Shown here in pieces: positions 1-8,364 of a stretch of DNA of 64,000 nt (position 1 is its first letter; the number at the start of each line of letters is the position of its first letter). Both the position numbers and the translations under genes were made by a program. The notes under the pieces were generated by a model. The model was not told the DNA's origin, made no database searches, and saw only the letters and a list, made by a program, of their open reading frames with translations. The stretch comes from Bacteroidota bacterium (GTDB lineage: Bacteria; Bacteroidota; Bacteroidia; Chitinophagales; Chitinophagaceae), in contig CANFXV010000002.1 of the NCBI GenBank assembly GCA_947451115.1, positions 1 through 64,000 on the forward strand, in the 5' to 3' direction.

Positions 1-462
1 AAATGCAGTTTTAAAATATTCATCGCCCATTACACTTAAGGCCCCTTGCGTACTTCCATGATAACCTCCTATAAAAGAAATAATTTTTGTTCGCTTCGTC
101 ACACGCTTGGCCAACTTCATCGCACCTTCTGTTGCCTCTGCTCCACTACTGGTAAAGTAAACCGATTGTAAATTTTCTGGAAGTAAATTGGTTAATGCTT
201 TGGCATATTGCACTTGTGGTGCTTGTATAAATTCTCCATATACAATGACATGCATGTATTTTTCCGCTTGGGCTTGAATGGCCTTGATCACCTCTGGATG
301 ACTATGTCCAATATTGCAAACGCTAAATCCAGCAATCATATCTACAAAAGATTTTCCATGCACATCCTTTATATAGATGCCTTCGGCAGAGGCCACTTCA
401 ATACCAATAGGTTTATCGGAGGTTTGTGCTAAATGCTGAAAAAAGAGTTGTCTATTATTCAT
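1..462 (-). CDS. class III (PLP-dependent) aminotransferase, N-terminal part
   Basis: Partial gene: the reading frame starts at the ATG complementary to 460-462 and runs off the left edge, giving 154 residues. The visible part has the N-terminal pattern of fold-type I, class III aminotransferases (acetylornithine / 4-aminobutyrate / glutamate-semialdehyde group): IDMIAGFS-like segment (here VDMIAGFSV), NIGHSHPEV, the phosphate-binding SSGAEATEGAMKLAKR segment and GGYHGST. The PLP lysine lies in the missing part, so the substrate cannot be decided. It is divergent from the carbonic anhydrase gene; a GACTTTTG box on the minus strand at 493-500 is a possible -7 element about 30 bases upstream. 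Confidence 0.85.
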   Translation of the reverse strand, partial: MNNRQLFFQHLAQTSDKPIGIEVASAEGIYIKDVHGKSFVDMIAGFSVCNIGHSHPEVIKAIQAQAEKYMHVIVYGEFIQAPQVQYAKALTNLLPENLQSVYFTSSGAEATEGAMKLAKRVTKRTKIISFIGGYHGSTQGALSVMGDEYFKTAF

Positions 463-508
463 ACGGGAGATAATAACTATTAAATTGCAGTACAAAAGTC
501 GCATTTTT

Positions 509-1042
509 ATGGCAACCATACTCAGCGTTCAAGGAAAAGATCCACAATTTGGTGAAAATTGTTTTATAGCCCCTAACGCCACCATCGCTGGAGACGTAAC
601 CATGGGGAATGATTGCTCTATTTGGTTCAATGCCGTGCTAAGAGGTGATGTACATTTTATTAAAATGGGCCATAAGGTAAATGTGCAAGATGGCGCTGTC
701 ATTCATTGTACCTATTTAAAACATCCTACTACAATTGGCAACAATGTTTCAATAGGGCACAATGCACTGGTACATGGTTGCACCATACACGACAATGTTT
801 TAATTGGCATGGGTAGTATTGTCATGGATGGATGCGTGGTGCATTCTAATTCCATTATTGCAGCGGGTGCTGTCGTATTAGAAGGCACAATAGTAGAAGA
901 AGGAAGTATTTATGCAGGGGTGCCCGCAAAAAAAGTAAAAACAGTTTCAGAAGCATTAATCAATGGCGAGATCAATAGAATTGCTGACAACTATGTAAAA
1001 TATGCTAGTTGGTTTGAGGCTTATAATGAGGCTAAAAAATAA
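509..1042 (+). CDS. gamma-class carbonic anhydrase / YrdA-like hexapeptide protein
   Basis: A 177-residue protein built of left-handed beta-helix hexapeptide repeats, the normal length for the YrdA/PaaY gamma-carbonic anhydrase-like family. The three histidines expected to bind the metal are seen in IHC, GHNAL and LVHGC, and the GVPAKKVK segment is the usual end of the helix before a C-terminal alpha helix. An in-frame TTG at 485 would add eight residues, but the ATG at 509 begins at the family's normal start, so I use 509. Probable activity is reversible CO2 hydration or a related metal-dependent role in a cytoplasmic trimer; many members have no proven activity. Confidence 0.88.
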   Translation: MATILSVQGKDPQFGENCFIAPNATIAGDVTMGNDCSIWFNAVLRGDVHFIKMGHKVNVQDGAVIHCTYLKHPTTIGNNVSIGHNALVHGCTIHDNVLIGMGSIVMDGCVVHSNSIIAAGAVVLEGTIVEEGSIYAGVPAKKVKTVSEALINGEINRIADNYVKYASWFEAYNEAKK

Positions 1043-1051
1043 ATACAGAAA

Positions 1052-1978
1052 TTAATACATAGGCCCTTGCATGCCATGCCATAAATCGACATAGCTATAA
1101 AAGCGGGCTTCACTTATGATTCCTTTTTCTACCGCAGCTTTTACAGCACAGCCTGGCTCATTCATATGTTGGCAATTGTTAAACTGACAATCATTCATTT
1201 TAGCGCGCATCTCCGGAAAGTATTGTGCGAGTTCTTCTTTTTCTAAATTCACTAAACCTAGTTCTCTCATACCAGGTGTATCAATCACCGAACCGCCTTC
1301 TGGCAAATCATACATTTGCGCAAAAGTAGTGGTATGTAATCCTTTCCCACTCCAATCACTTACTTCTTGAGTGGTTAAATCTAAATGCGGAAATAAATAA
1401 TTTATTAACGATGATTTTCCAACGCCACTGTGTCCACTGATCAAGGTGGTTTTGTCGGCCATTAATTTTTGCACTAAATCCAACCCTTGTTTTTTCTCAA
1501 CACTTATTAAATGCACTTGATAACCGATGGCCTCATACATTTTTTTCATGGTTGCATAGGTCTCCATTTCTTTAACGCCATAGATATCCGATTTATTAAA
1601 AACAATAATAGCCGGAATATGAAAGGCTTCGCAAGAAATTAAAAAACGGTCTATAAAACCCTGAGAAGTTTTAGGTGATTTTAAAGTAGCGAGTAAAATG
1701 GATTGATCTAAATTGGACGCAATAATATGTTGTTGCCTTTTATTGTGGGGAGACTGCCTAGCCACATAATTGTTTCGATCTAAAATAGTGTCTATCATCA
1801 CTGTGCCACGCTCCTCATCTTCTAGTTCATATTCCACCCAATCGCCTACCGCAATAGGGTTGGTAGAAGTGATATTGTCTAACTTAATCACCCCTTTGAT
1901 ACGGGCCTGATAAAACAGTCCCGCTTCGGATTTGACCGAATACCAGCTACCGGTAGACTTATAAATACGTGCTTTCAT
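1052..1978 (-). CDS. rsgA: ribosome small subunit-dependent GTPase A
   Basis: 308-residue circularly permuted GTPase that helps mature the 30S ribosomal subunit. An N-terminal OB-fold (about 1-75) precedes the permuted G domain: G4 NKSD at 128-131, then G1 GHSGVGKSS at 182-190, then G3 DTPG at 233-236. The C-terminal zinc module is visible as C264, C269, H271 and C277. The start is supported by a minus-strand TATCTTCG box (1985-1992) that ends six bases before the ATG. Divergent from ubiE with only 75 bases between the start codons. Confidence 0.97.
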   Translation of the reverse strand: MKARIYKSTGSWYSVKSEAGLFYQARIKGVIKLDNITSTNPIAVGDWVEYELEDEERGTVMIDTILDRNNYVARQSPHNKRQQHIIASNLDQSILLATLKSPKTSQGFIDRFLISCEAFHIPAIIVFNKSDIYGVKEMETYATMKKMYEAIGYQVHLISVEKKQGLDLVQKLMADKTTLISGHSGVGKSSLINYLFPHLDLTTQEVSDWSGKGLHTTTFAQMYDLPEGGSVIDTPGMRELGLVNLEKEELAQYFPEMRAKMNDCQFNNCQHMNEPGCAVKAAVEKGIISEARFYSYVDLWHGMQGPMY

Positions 1979-1984
1979 GCGCTA

Positions 1985-1992
1985 CGAAGATA
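1985..1992 (-). promoter_or_regulatory. -7 promoter box of rsgA
   Basis: TATCTTCG on the minus strand matches the Bacteroidota -7 consensus TAnnTTTG except for one base. It ends six bases before the rsgA start codon, so the transcript should have almost no leader. I see no -33 TTTG at the usual spacing. Confidence 0.55.
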
Positions 1993-2041
1993 AAAGTATT
2001 TGTTAAGAACTACACTATCCAAAAAAGCAGCACAAATTCAA

Positions 2042-2049
2042 TATCTTTG
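2042..2049 (+). promoter_or_regulatory. -7 promoter box of ubiE
   Basis: TATCTTTG is a perfect TAnnTTTG box and ends four bases before the ATG at 2054. It implies a leaderless mRNA and excludes the upstream TTG at 2000 as the start of ubiE. No -33 element is evident. Confidence 0.65.
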
Positions 2050-2053
2050 CGCC

Positions 2054-2797
2054 ATGAGTCAATTTGCACATGATAAAGTGGTCCCCTATGGCCAAAGCAA
2101 TGCCGAAAAGAAAGAGCAAGTAGCCACTATGTTTGATTCTATTGCCAAAAGGTACGATTTCTTAAACCGTTTTCTGAGTCTTGGGATTGATCAGGGCTGG
2201 AGAAAAAAAGCCATTGGCTATTTAAAAGATAAAAAAATAAATCATCTTTTAGATATTGCAACCGGCACTGCAGATATGGCCTTGATGGCTTATAAACAAA
2301 TTCATCCCCAAAAAATTACGGGCATTGATATTTCAGAAGGCATGATGCAGTATGGAAGAATTAAAATTCAAGAAAAAGAGCTTGCTGATAAAATACAATT
2401 AAGTTTGGGTGATAGCACAGCCATTCCTTTTGAAGCTTCCACATTTGATGGCGCCATGGTGGCTTTTGGAGTTCGTAATTTTGCTGATTTAGAAAAAGGC
2501 TTATCAGAAATTCATCGTGTATTAACCCCAGGAAGTAAATTAGTGATTTTAGAATTTTCACAACCTTCTAGTTTTTGGTTCAAACCCATTTATACCTTTT
2601 ACATGAAATGGGTGACCCCTACCATTGGAAAATTATTTTCAGGAAACAAAGCCGCCTATACTTATTTAAACGAAAGTGTGATTGCGTTTCCTGAAGGTGC
2701 TGCTTTTTTAACTATATTAGAGCAAGCGGGATTCAGTAATGTTTCGCAAGAAAAATTAAGTTTAGGCATATGCAGCATTTATTGCGGAAGCAAATAA
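2054..2797 (+). CDS. ubiE: demethylmenaquinone methyltransferase (UbiE/MenG)
   Basis: 247-residue SAM-dependent methyltransferase, the last step of menaquinone synthesis (C-methylation of demethylmenaquinone). The SAM-binding motif I is LLDIATGTADMA, followed by the family segments GIDISEGMM, FGVRNFADLEKGLSEIHRVL, and the C-terminal YTYLNESVIAFPEG and CSIYCGSK. A frame open from a TTG at 2000 adds 18 unrelated residues, but the -7 box at 2042-2049 lies inside that extension, so 2054 is the start. The next gene (porT-like) overlaps its last 28 bases, indicating co-transcription. Confidence 0.96.
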   Translation: MSQFAHDKVVPYGQSNAEKKEQVATMFDSIAKRYDFLNRFLSLGIDQGWRKKAIGYLKDKKINHLLDIATGTADMALMAYKQIHPQKITGIDISEGMMQYGRIKIQEKELADKIQLSLGDSTAIPFEASTFDGAMVAFGVRNFADLEKGLSEIHRVLTPGSKLVILEFSQPSSFWFKPIYTFYMKWVTPTIGKLFSGNKAAYTYLNESVIAFPEGAAFLTILEQAGFSNVSQEKLSLGICSIYCGSK

Positions 2798-3561
2798 TTT
2801 TATTGGTTGCTTTATTAAGCATTGGCCTGGCTGCCTTGTCGCAGACAGACGAAGTATACCGCCCCTACAATGATGAGCGACCAATTTACCTTGGATTAAA
2901 TGTTGGCTTAATAAATGGATACATGAACTTTGAAAGAGGTAATGCTTTTTTAAATCCAAGCCCTGGAGATGCCAATTGGATTTCTAATTATAAAAAATTT
3001 AATGCTTTTTGGAATATGGGATTAAGTGCTAATTTAAGATTAAGCAACCATTTTTTATTAAGGGTTAACCCTAATTTACTTATTGGACAAAAGGAATTCC
3101 AGTTTACAACAAAGCCAAATACTATTGATACTTTTAGAATGAAAACCAATGCTTCAATAATTAATTTGCCCATCGCTTTAAAATTAGAATCAGACAGGTA
3201 TAATTTTTTTAAACACCCCGATTTTATGCGCCACTATGTTTTTGCCGGGGTAAAATTTGATTATGATTTGTCTGCAGGTAAAACACCTGACATTATAAAA
3301 ATAAGTAAAGCATTAACTTCTTACCCAAATCCCGTAAGTACAGCAAATTTTTTAAGTTCCATAGATTATGGGTACGAATTTGGATTAGGTCTTAGCTTTT
3401 ATTTTCAATATGCGACCATCTCCCCTGAAATAAAATTTAGTTATGGCCAGAAAGACATCCAAAATAAAAATACACTTTTGAATAGCTTAGATAAAGTAAG
3501 TTCTAATTTTATATACTTTACTATTCATTTGGAAGGAGAATCTTTCTTTTTGAAAAATTAA
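2770..3561 (+). CDS. porT: PorT/SprT-family outer-membrane protein (type IX secretion)
   Basis: 263 residues with a cleavable signal peptide (hydrophobic core about 9-22, then ALSQ), predicted to fold as an outer-membrane beta-barrel. Segments typical of PorT/SprT are present in order: VNPNLLIGQKEFQF, ASIINLPIALKLES, HYVFAGVKFDYDLSA, GYEFGLGLSFYF, ISPEIKFSYGQKDI and a final strand FIYFTIHLE. PorT is needed for the Bacteroidota type IX protein secretion system. The ATG overlaps the end of ubiE by 28 bases. Other T9SS genes are not in the window. A generic outer-membrane beta-barrel protein of another kind is the alternative. Confidence 0.82.
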   Translation: MQHLLRKQIILLVALLSIGLAALSQTDEVYRPYNDERPIYLGLNVGLINGYMNFERGNAFLNPSPGDANWISNYKKFNAFWNMGLSANLRLSNHFLLRVNPNLLIGQKEFQFTTKPNTIDTFRMKTNASIINLPIALKLESDRYNFFKHPDFMRHYVFAGVKFDYDLSAGKTPDIIKISKALTSYPNPVSTANFLSSIDYGYEFGLGLSFYFQYATISPEIKFSYGQKDIQNKNTLLNSLDKVSSNFIYFTIHLEGESFFLKN

Positions 3562-3565
3562 AACA

Positions 3566-4906
3566 ATGCATACGTACTTAATTAGAAATACAAATATTGT
3601 TAATGAAGGTAAAACCATTCAGGGCGATGTACTGATCAAAAATGGTCGTATAGAAAAAATAGCCAAGCTAATTAATACACAAGAGGCAGTTATTGAGCTA
3701 AACGGAGAAGGTCAGTTTTTATTACCAGGTGTTATTGACGATCAAGTGCATTTTAGAGAGCCTGGCTTAACACATAAAGCCAATATATACAGTGAGGCCA
3801 AAGCCGCAGTAGCTGGAGGGGTGACCAGTTTTATGGAAATGCCCAATACCCAACCTCCGGTTTTTACACAAGCTTTATTAGAAGATAAGTATGCCATTGG
3901 CTCTAAAACCTCCTTAGCCAATTATTCCTTTTACATGGGTACTTCTCAAGACAACTGGGAAGAAGTTTTAAAAACCAATGATAAAAAAAATGAGGTATGT
4001 GGCATTAAAATTTTTATGGGTTCTTCTACGGGCAATTTATTAGTTGACAATCCTTTAGTTTTAGAAAAGATTTTCGGCGGTGCCGAACTTTTGATTGCCA
4101 CACATTGCGAAGAAGAAAGTTTAATTAAAAAAAATAAAGCGGCCCTAGAAGCCATCAAACCTGAATTGGAACCTTCAGATCATCCCATCATCAGAAACGA
4201 AGAAGTTTGTTTTGAATCGTCCTTCAAAGCCATTCAATTGGCTCAAAAGTTTGATGCTCGCCTGCATATCTTACACATCAGCACTGCCAAAGAATTACAA
4301 TTGTTTTCTAATTTAAGACCCTTAGCAGATAAAAGAATCACAGCAGAAGTTTGTGTGCATCATTTACATTTTACGTCGGAGGATTATGCCCGCTTAGGCA
4401 ATTTAATCAAATGTAATCCTGCCATTAAAAGCCCTGAACACAAAGCAGCCTTATGGCAAGGCTTATTGAATGATCAATTGGATGTGATTGCAACAGATCA
4501 CGCCCCACATACTTGGGCCGAAAAGCAAGAAACATACGCCCATGCGCATGCAGGTCTGCCTTTAGTTCAACACCCTTTACTACTCATGTTGAATTATGTA
4601 AAAGAAGGTAAATTAAGTATGGAAAAAATGGTCGAAAAAATGAGTCATGCCGTAGCTACCTGTTTTCAAATTAAAGAACGCGGCTTTATCAGAGAAGGCT
4701 ACCATGCCGACTTAGTTTTAGTGAAAGAAATGCCCTACACCGTAAGCAAGGAAAATATTTTATACCATTGTGGTTGGAGCCCCTTAGAAGGCATGACCTT
4801 CCCTTATCAAGTGCGTAGTTGTTTTGTGAGTGGTCATCTTACTTATCATGAGGGTGTTTTTAACGAGGCAGAAAAAGGGCATCGTTTGCAATTTGACAGA
4901 GCTTAA
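3566..4906 (+). CDS. pyrC: dihydroorotase
   Basis: 446-residue amidohydrolase that closes carbamoyl-aspartate to dihydroorotate in pyrimidine synthesis. The metal-site pieces of class I dihydroorotases are present: VHFREPG (H62), the lysine of CGIKIFMGSSTG, ATHCEEE, LHILHIS and ATDHAPHT. The usual D-x-H-x-H reads D-D-Q-V-H here, so the first metal histidine is replaced by Gln60; from memory this is shared by Bacteroidota dihydroorotases. The gene begins four bases after the porT-like gene and 15 bases separate it from the MutS-like gene, so it sits in the ubiE operon. Confidence 0.95.
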   Translation: MHTYLIRNTNIVNEGKTIQGDVLIKNGRIEKIAKLINTQEAVIELNGEGQFLLPGVIDDQVHFREPGLTHKANIYSEAKAAVAGGVTSFMEMPNTQPPVFTQALLEDKYAIGSKTSLANYSFYMGTSQDNWEEVLKTNDKKNEVCGIKIFMGSSTGNLLVDNPLVLEKIFGGAELLIATHCEEESLIKKNKAALEAIKPELEPSDHPIIRNEEVCFESSFKAIQLAQKFDARLHILHISTAKELQLFSNLRPLADKRITAEVCVHHLHFTSEDYARLGNLIKCNPAIKSPEHKAALWQGLLNDQLDVIATDHAPHTWAEKQETYAHAHAGLPLVQHPLLLMLNYVKEGKLSMEKMVEKMSHAVATCFQIKERGFIREGYHADLVLVKEMPYTVSKENILYHCGWSPLEGMTFPYQVRSCFVSGHLTYHEGVFNEAEKGHRLQFDRA

Positions 4907-4921
4907 TTAGTAAATTGTCTT

Positions 4922-6250
4922 ATGCAAGTTGATAAAATTACCTTACAAGACATTGGACTATTTGACACCGAAGGAAGCAATGGCCTACTCACCCATCTAA
5001 ATTTTTGCAAAACTAATGGTGGTAAAGAAAAATTAGATCAATTTATACTTAGTCCTTTAACCTCCATCAATTCCATTGAGCAAAGACAAAATGCCATAGC
5101 GCTTTTTATTCAAGAGATTGATTTTGTTCGTTCCATGGGCATTACCAATGGAAGTAGTTTAGTAATTGAAAAGTTTTTTGAAACTAGTTTTAAAAGTATA
5201 CCTGTTCAAATTAGTTTACCTGGGGCTTATTGGTACAGGTACCTAAATGCTTCCGATTATTCTTTACTAAGTTACTCCTTAGAGCATTTGATTATTTTTT
5301 ATCAAAATTTACAAGCCTGGGTAGCCGTTTTTGAAAAAGAAAAACAAAATCAAACCATTCATAATTTAGTACAGGCCATTCAAAAATATACCAGCCATCC
5401 TAGCTTAGCGCAGCTGCCCAAAAAACCAAAAGTAGACAACCCGCAAGAATTATTGTCGCTTTGTTATTTTTTCTTTTACCAATACAAAAACAATACGCGT
5501 CATTTATTAAATAGCTTTTATGAATTAGATGCCTATTATAGTATGGCAGAAGCGGCCAGTCAATATCATTTTGTTTTCCCAAATTGGCATCAAGGCCATC
5601 AAGCTTATTTTGAAGTAGAAGGCGCCATTCATCCATTGGTGCCTAACCCCATTGACAATGCCATTTCCTTGACACAAAATAGCAATCTATTATTTTTGAC
5701 GGGGGCCAATATGGCGGGCAAGAGTACTTTTATTAAAACCATCGGTATTGTTATTTATTTAGCCCATGTGGGGATGGGCGTACCTGCTAAAAAATTAAGC
5801 CTCTCCTTATTTGATGGATTGATTACCAACCTAAACATCGCAGACAATGTAGTCAAAGGAGAAAGCTATTTCTTTAACGAAGTACACCGTGTAAAAAATA
5901 CCATTGAAAAAATAATGGATGGTAAAAAATATTTTGTGCTGATAGATGAACTTTTTAAAGGGACCAATATTCAAGATGCCATGAAATGCAGTACTGCAGT
6001 GATTGAAGGCTTGCAAAACTTAAACAATAGCTTATTAATTATTTCGACCCATTTGTATGAAATTAGTGATGGGCTAAAAAAATATGCCAATATTCAGTTT
6101 AGTTATTTCGAAACCGAAGTAGATCAAAAAGAATTAATCTTTCATTATCAATTAAAAGAAGGTGTTAGCCAAGACCGATTGGGCTATTTGATTTTAGAAA
6201 GAGAAGGCGTGGTGGACCTGCTAGATAAGATAGGCAAAATCAAGTATTAA
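4922..6250 (+). CDS. MutS-family ATPase lacking the mismatch-recognition domain
   Basis: 442 residues, about half the length of MutS. The N-terminus starts directly in the lever/core region (GGKEKLDQFILSPLTSI with the following EQRQNAI resembles MutS domain III), so the mismatch-binding domain with its Phe-x-Glu motif is absent. The C-terminal half is a MutS-type ABC ATPase: Walker A GANMAGKST near residue 262, Walker B VLIDELFKGTN near 338 and the STHLYE switch. No Smr nuclease domain follows. This is a MutS-like paralogue of the type common in Bacteroidota; a mismatch-repair role is unproven, and recombination control or another DNA-structure role is possible. Confidence 0.85.
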   Translation: MQVDKITLQDIGLFDTEGSNGLLTHLNFCKTNGGKEKLDQFILSPLTSINSIEQRQNAIALFIQEIDFVRSMGITNGSSLVIEKFFETSFKSIPVQISLPGAYWYRYLNASDYSLLSYSLEHLIIFYQNLQAWVAVFEKEKQNQTIHNLVQAIQKYTSHPSLAQLPKKPKVDNPQELLSLCYFFFYQYKNNTRHLLNSFYELDAYYSMAEAASQYHFVFPNWHQGHQAYFEVEGAIHPLVPNPIDNAISLTQNSNLLFLTGANMAGKSTFIKTIGIVIYLAHVGMGVPAKKLSLSLFDGLITNLNIADNVVKGESYFFNEVHRVKNTIEKIMDGKKYFVLIDELFKGTNIQDAMKCSTAVIEGLQNLNNSLLIISTHLYEISDGLKKYANIQFSYFETEVDQKELIFHYQLKEGVSQDRLGYLILEREGVVDLLDKIGKIKY

Positions 6251-6295
6251 TACCTTAACCTACCCCAGCTTAAGCATTTAAATTACAAGCAAAAA

Positions 6296-7870
6296 ATGCT
6301 TGTAAAAATAAAAGGTGCTGCCTTATTGGGCATTGATGCCATTACCATCACCATTGAAGTAAATGTAAGTATGGGTCAGGGCTACTGCATCGTGGGGCTG
6401 CCCGACAATGCAGTCAAAGAAAGTTTAGACCGAACCGAAACTGCCATTAAAGCCAATGGCTTCCATATGCCAAGAACTAAATTGGTCATCAATTTATCTC
6501 CAGCCGATTTAAAAAAAACAGGGGCCGCTTTTGACCTACCTATTGCTATTGGCATTTTAGCTGCATCGGAACAATTGCCTGCTGCCCATCCTTTGGAAAA
6601 TTATTTGATCATGGGTGAACTTGGCTTAGATGGAAACTTAAATGCGATCAAAGGGGTATTAGCCATGGCCATGCAAGCAAAAGAAGAAGGTTTTACGGGT
6701 ATCATTGTACCCAAGGCCAATAAAATGGAAGCTGCCATGGTGGATCAACTAGCTGTATTTGCTTTTGATCACCTCATGGAAGTCATTGAATTTTTAAAAG
6801 ACCCTTTGTACATCCCTGCTGAAAATTCCATAAAATACAAGCCCAATTCCTTTCCCTCAAAATCCTATACTGGCCAACCAAACCTTCAAAATATTTCCGA
6901 TTTTTCTGAGGTAAAAGGTCAATACTATTGCAAACGCGCACTTGAAGTAGCCAGTGCTGGAGGTCACAATATTATTATGATTGGTCCACCTGGGGCAGGT
7001 AAAACCATGTTGGCCAAAACAATGGTTTCTATTTTGCCTCCTTTAAGCAAAATGGAGGCTTTGGAAACAAGTAAAATATATAGTGCTACGGGTAAATTGA
7101 ACATGCATCAACCATTGCTGTCTCAAAGACCATTTAGACAACCCCATCATACTTTATCCGCCATTGCCATGATTGGTGGTGGCAGTTTTCCACAACCAGG
7201 TGAAATTTCCTTGGCGCACAATGGTATACTTTTTTTAGATGAGCTTCCAGAATTCAATAAATCAGTACTTGAAGTATTAAGACAGCCTATGGAAGAAGGC
7301 ACTGTAGCCATTGCAAGAGCTAAAATGAGTGTTCAGTTTCCAGCCAGGTTTATGTTGATGGCTTCCATGAACCCCTGCCCTTGCGGGTTTTACAATCATC
7401 CCCAAAAGGAATGCCATTGCAGCAGTACTGCCATACTAAAATATATGCATAAAATTTCTGGGCCATTGTTAGACCGAATTGACTTACATATAGAAGTGGC
7501 CCCTGTAATGTATGAAGAGTTGAGGGCAAAAGATGAAACAGATAGCTCGGCAATGGTTGCTTTAAGAGTTAAAAAAGCAAGGGCCTTACAATTACAGCGA
7601 TTTGCATTGGATGAAGGGGTATTTACCAATGCCCAAATGAACAAAAATCAAATTAAAAAATATTGCATTGTGGATCCACCCGCAGAAAAATTGTTGAAAG
7701 AGGCCATGGAAAAGTTTCAGTTAAGCGCAAGAGCCTTCGATCGAATTTTAAAAGTAAGCAGAAGCATTGCAGATTTAGCCGATAGTGAAAATATTCAAAT
7801 CCACCATATCAGCGAAGCCATTCAATACAGAAACCTAGACCGTTCTAATTGGGGAAAATTCAAAAACTAA
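6296..7870 (+). CDS. comM: YifB/ComM-family Mg chelatase-like AAA+ ATPase
   Basis: 524 residues. An N-terminal ChlI-like S5-fold domain (about 1-170, with IVGLPDNAVKES and INLSPADLKK) is followed by an AAA+ module with Walker A GPPGAGKT near 230 and Walker B GILFLDELPEF, and a C-terminal lid with a CPCG...C...C cysteine group (MNPCPCGFY then CHCSS). ComM is a hexameric helicase that promotes branch migration during natural transformation in other bacteria. It follows the MutS-like gene by 45 bases, giving two DNA-processing genes in a row. Confidence 0.93.
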   Translation: MLVKIKGAALLGIDAITITIEVNVSMGQGYCIVGLPDNAVKESLDRTETAIKANGFHMPRTKLVINLSPADLKKTGAAFDLPIAIGILAASEQLPAAHPLENYLIMGELGLDGNLNAIKGVLAMAMQAKEEGFTGIIVPKANKMEAAMVDQLAVFAFDHLMEVIEFLKDPLYIPAENSIKYKPNSFPSKSYTGQPNLQNISDFSEVKGQYYCKRALEVASAGGHNIIMIGPPGAGKTMLAKTMVSILPPLSKMEALETSKIYSATGKLNMHQPLLSQRPFRQPHHTLSAIAMIGGGSFPQPGEISLAHNGILFLDELPEFNKSVLEVLRQPMEEGTVAIARAKMSVQFPARFMLMASMNPCPCGFYNHPQKECHCSSTAILKYMHKISGPLLDRIDLHIEVAPVMYEELRAKDETDSSAMVALRVKKARALQLQRFALDEGVFTNAQMNKNQIKKYCIVDPPAEKLLKEAMEKFQLSARAFDRILKVSRSIADLADSENIQIHHISEAIQYRNLDRSNWGKFKN

Positions 7871-7897
7871 TCAAAAAAATAGGGCTGAATAGCTAGT

Positions 7898-8263
7898 TTA
7901 ATACTGCCCAGTTTTGAGTAAAACCAAGGTACAAGCCTCCATGGTTTGTATGCCCTTTTTTTCTGCAAGTGAAGCCAGTACTGGGTTTTCCGTGCCCGGG
8001 TTGAATATAATTCGGCGAGGTGCAAGGGCAATAATAGCCTCCAGATACTCCGTCTGCGCTGTGGGACCTAGGTACAAGGTAACTGTATCTATGCTTCCTT
8101 GTTTGGGCCATTCATTAATAATGGCTGTTTCGTGTATGAATCCTTTTTTGATGCCGAAGGGATAGACTGCAAAACCTTTTTCTTCTAAAAGTGCAGTGGC
8201 TAAAAAACTATAACGTTCAGGATTGGGTGTGGCGCCAACCACTAAACTAACTGGAGTTTGCAT
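7898..8263 (-). CDS. CoA-binding domain protein (YccU-like)
   Basis: 121-residue single-domain Rossmann-fold protein of the CoA-binding (succinyl-CoA synthetase alpha-like) family. Visible segments are VVGATPNPERYSF at the N-terminus, GFAVYPFG, and IIFNPGTENP. It is convergent with comM, with 27 bases between. The start codon is fixed by a -7 box four bases upstream. Exact cellular role is unknown; small YccU-type proteins of this length are widespread. Confidence 0.88.
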   Translation of the reverse strand: MQTPVSLVVGATPNPERYSFLATALLEEKGFAVYPFGIKKGFIHETAIINEWPKQGSIDTVTLYLGPTAQTEYLEAIIALAPRRIIFNPGTENPVLASLAEKKGIQTMEACTLVLLKTGQY

Positions 8264-8267
8264 GATA

Positions 8268-8275
8268 CAAAACTA
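8268..8275 (-). promoter_or_regulatory. -7 promoter box of the CoA-binding protein gene
   Basis: TAGTTTTG on the minus strand, a perfect TAnnTTTG, ends four bases before the ATG at 8261-8263. A leaderless transcript is expected. Confidence 0.6.
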
Positions 8276-8364
8276 TTATAAAAAATCAACACATTTAATA
8301 TAGTTACAATAAAACAATGTAATTTTATATTTCTAAATTAAATAACCCTTTAAAAATAACCCTC

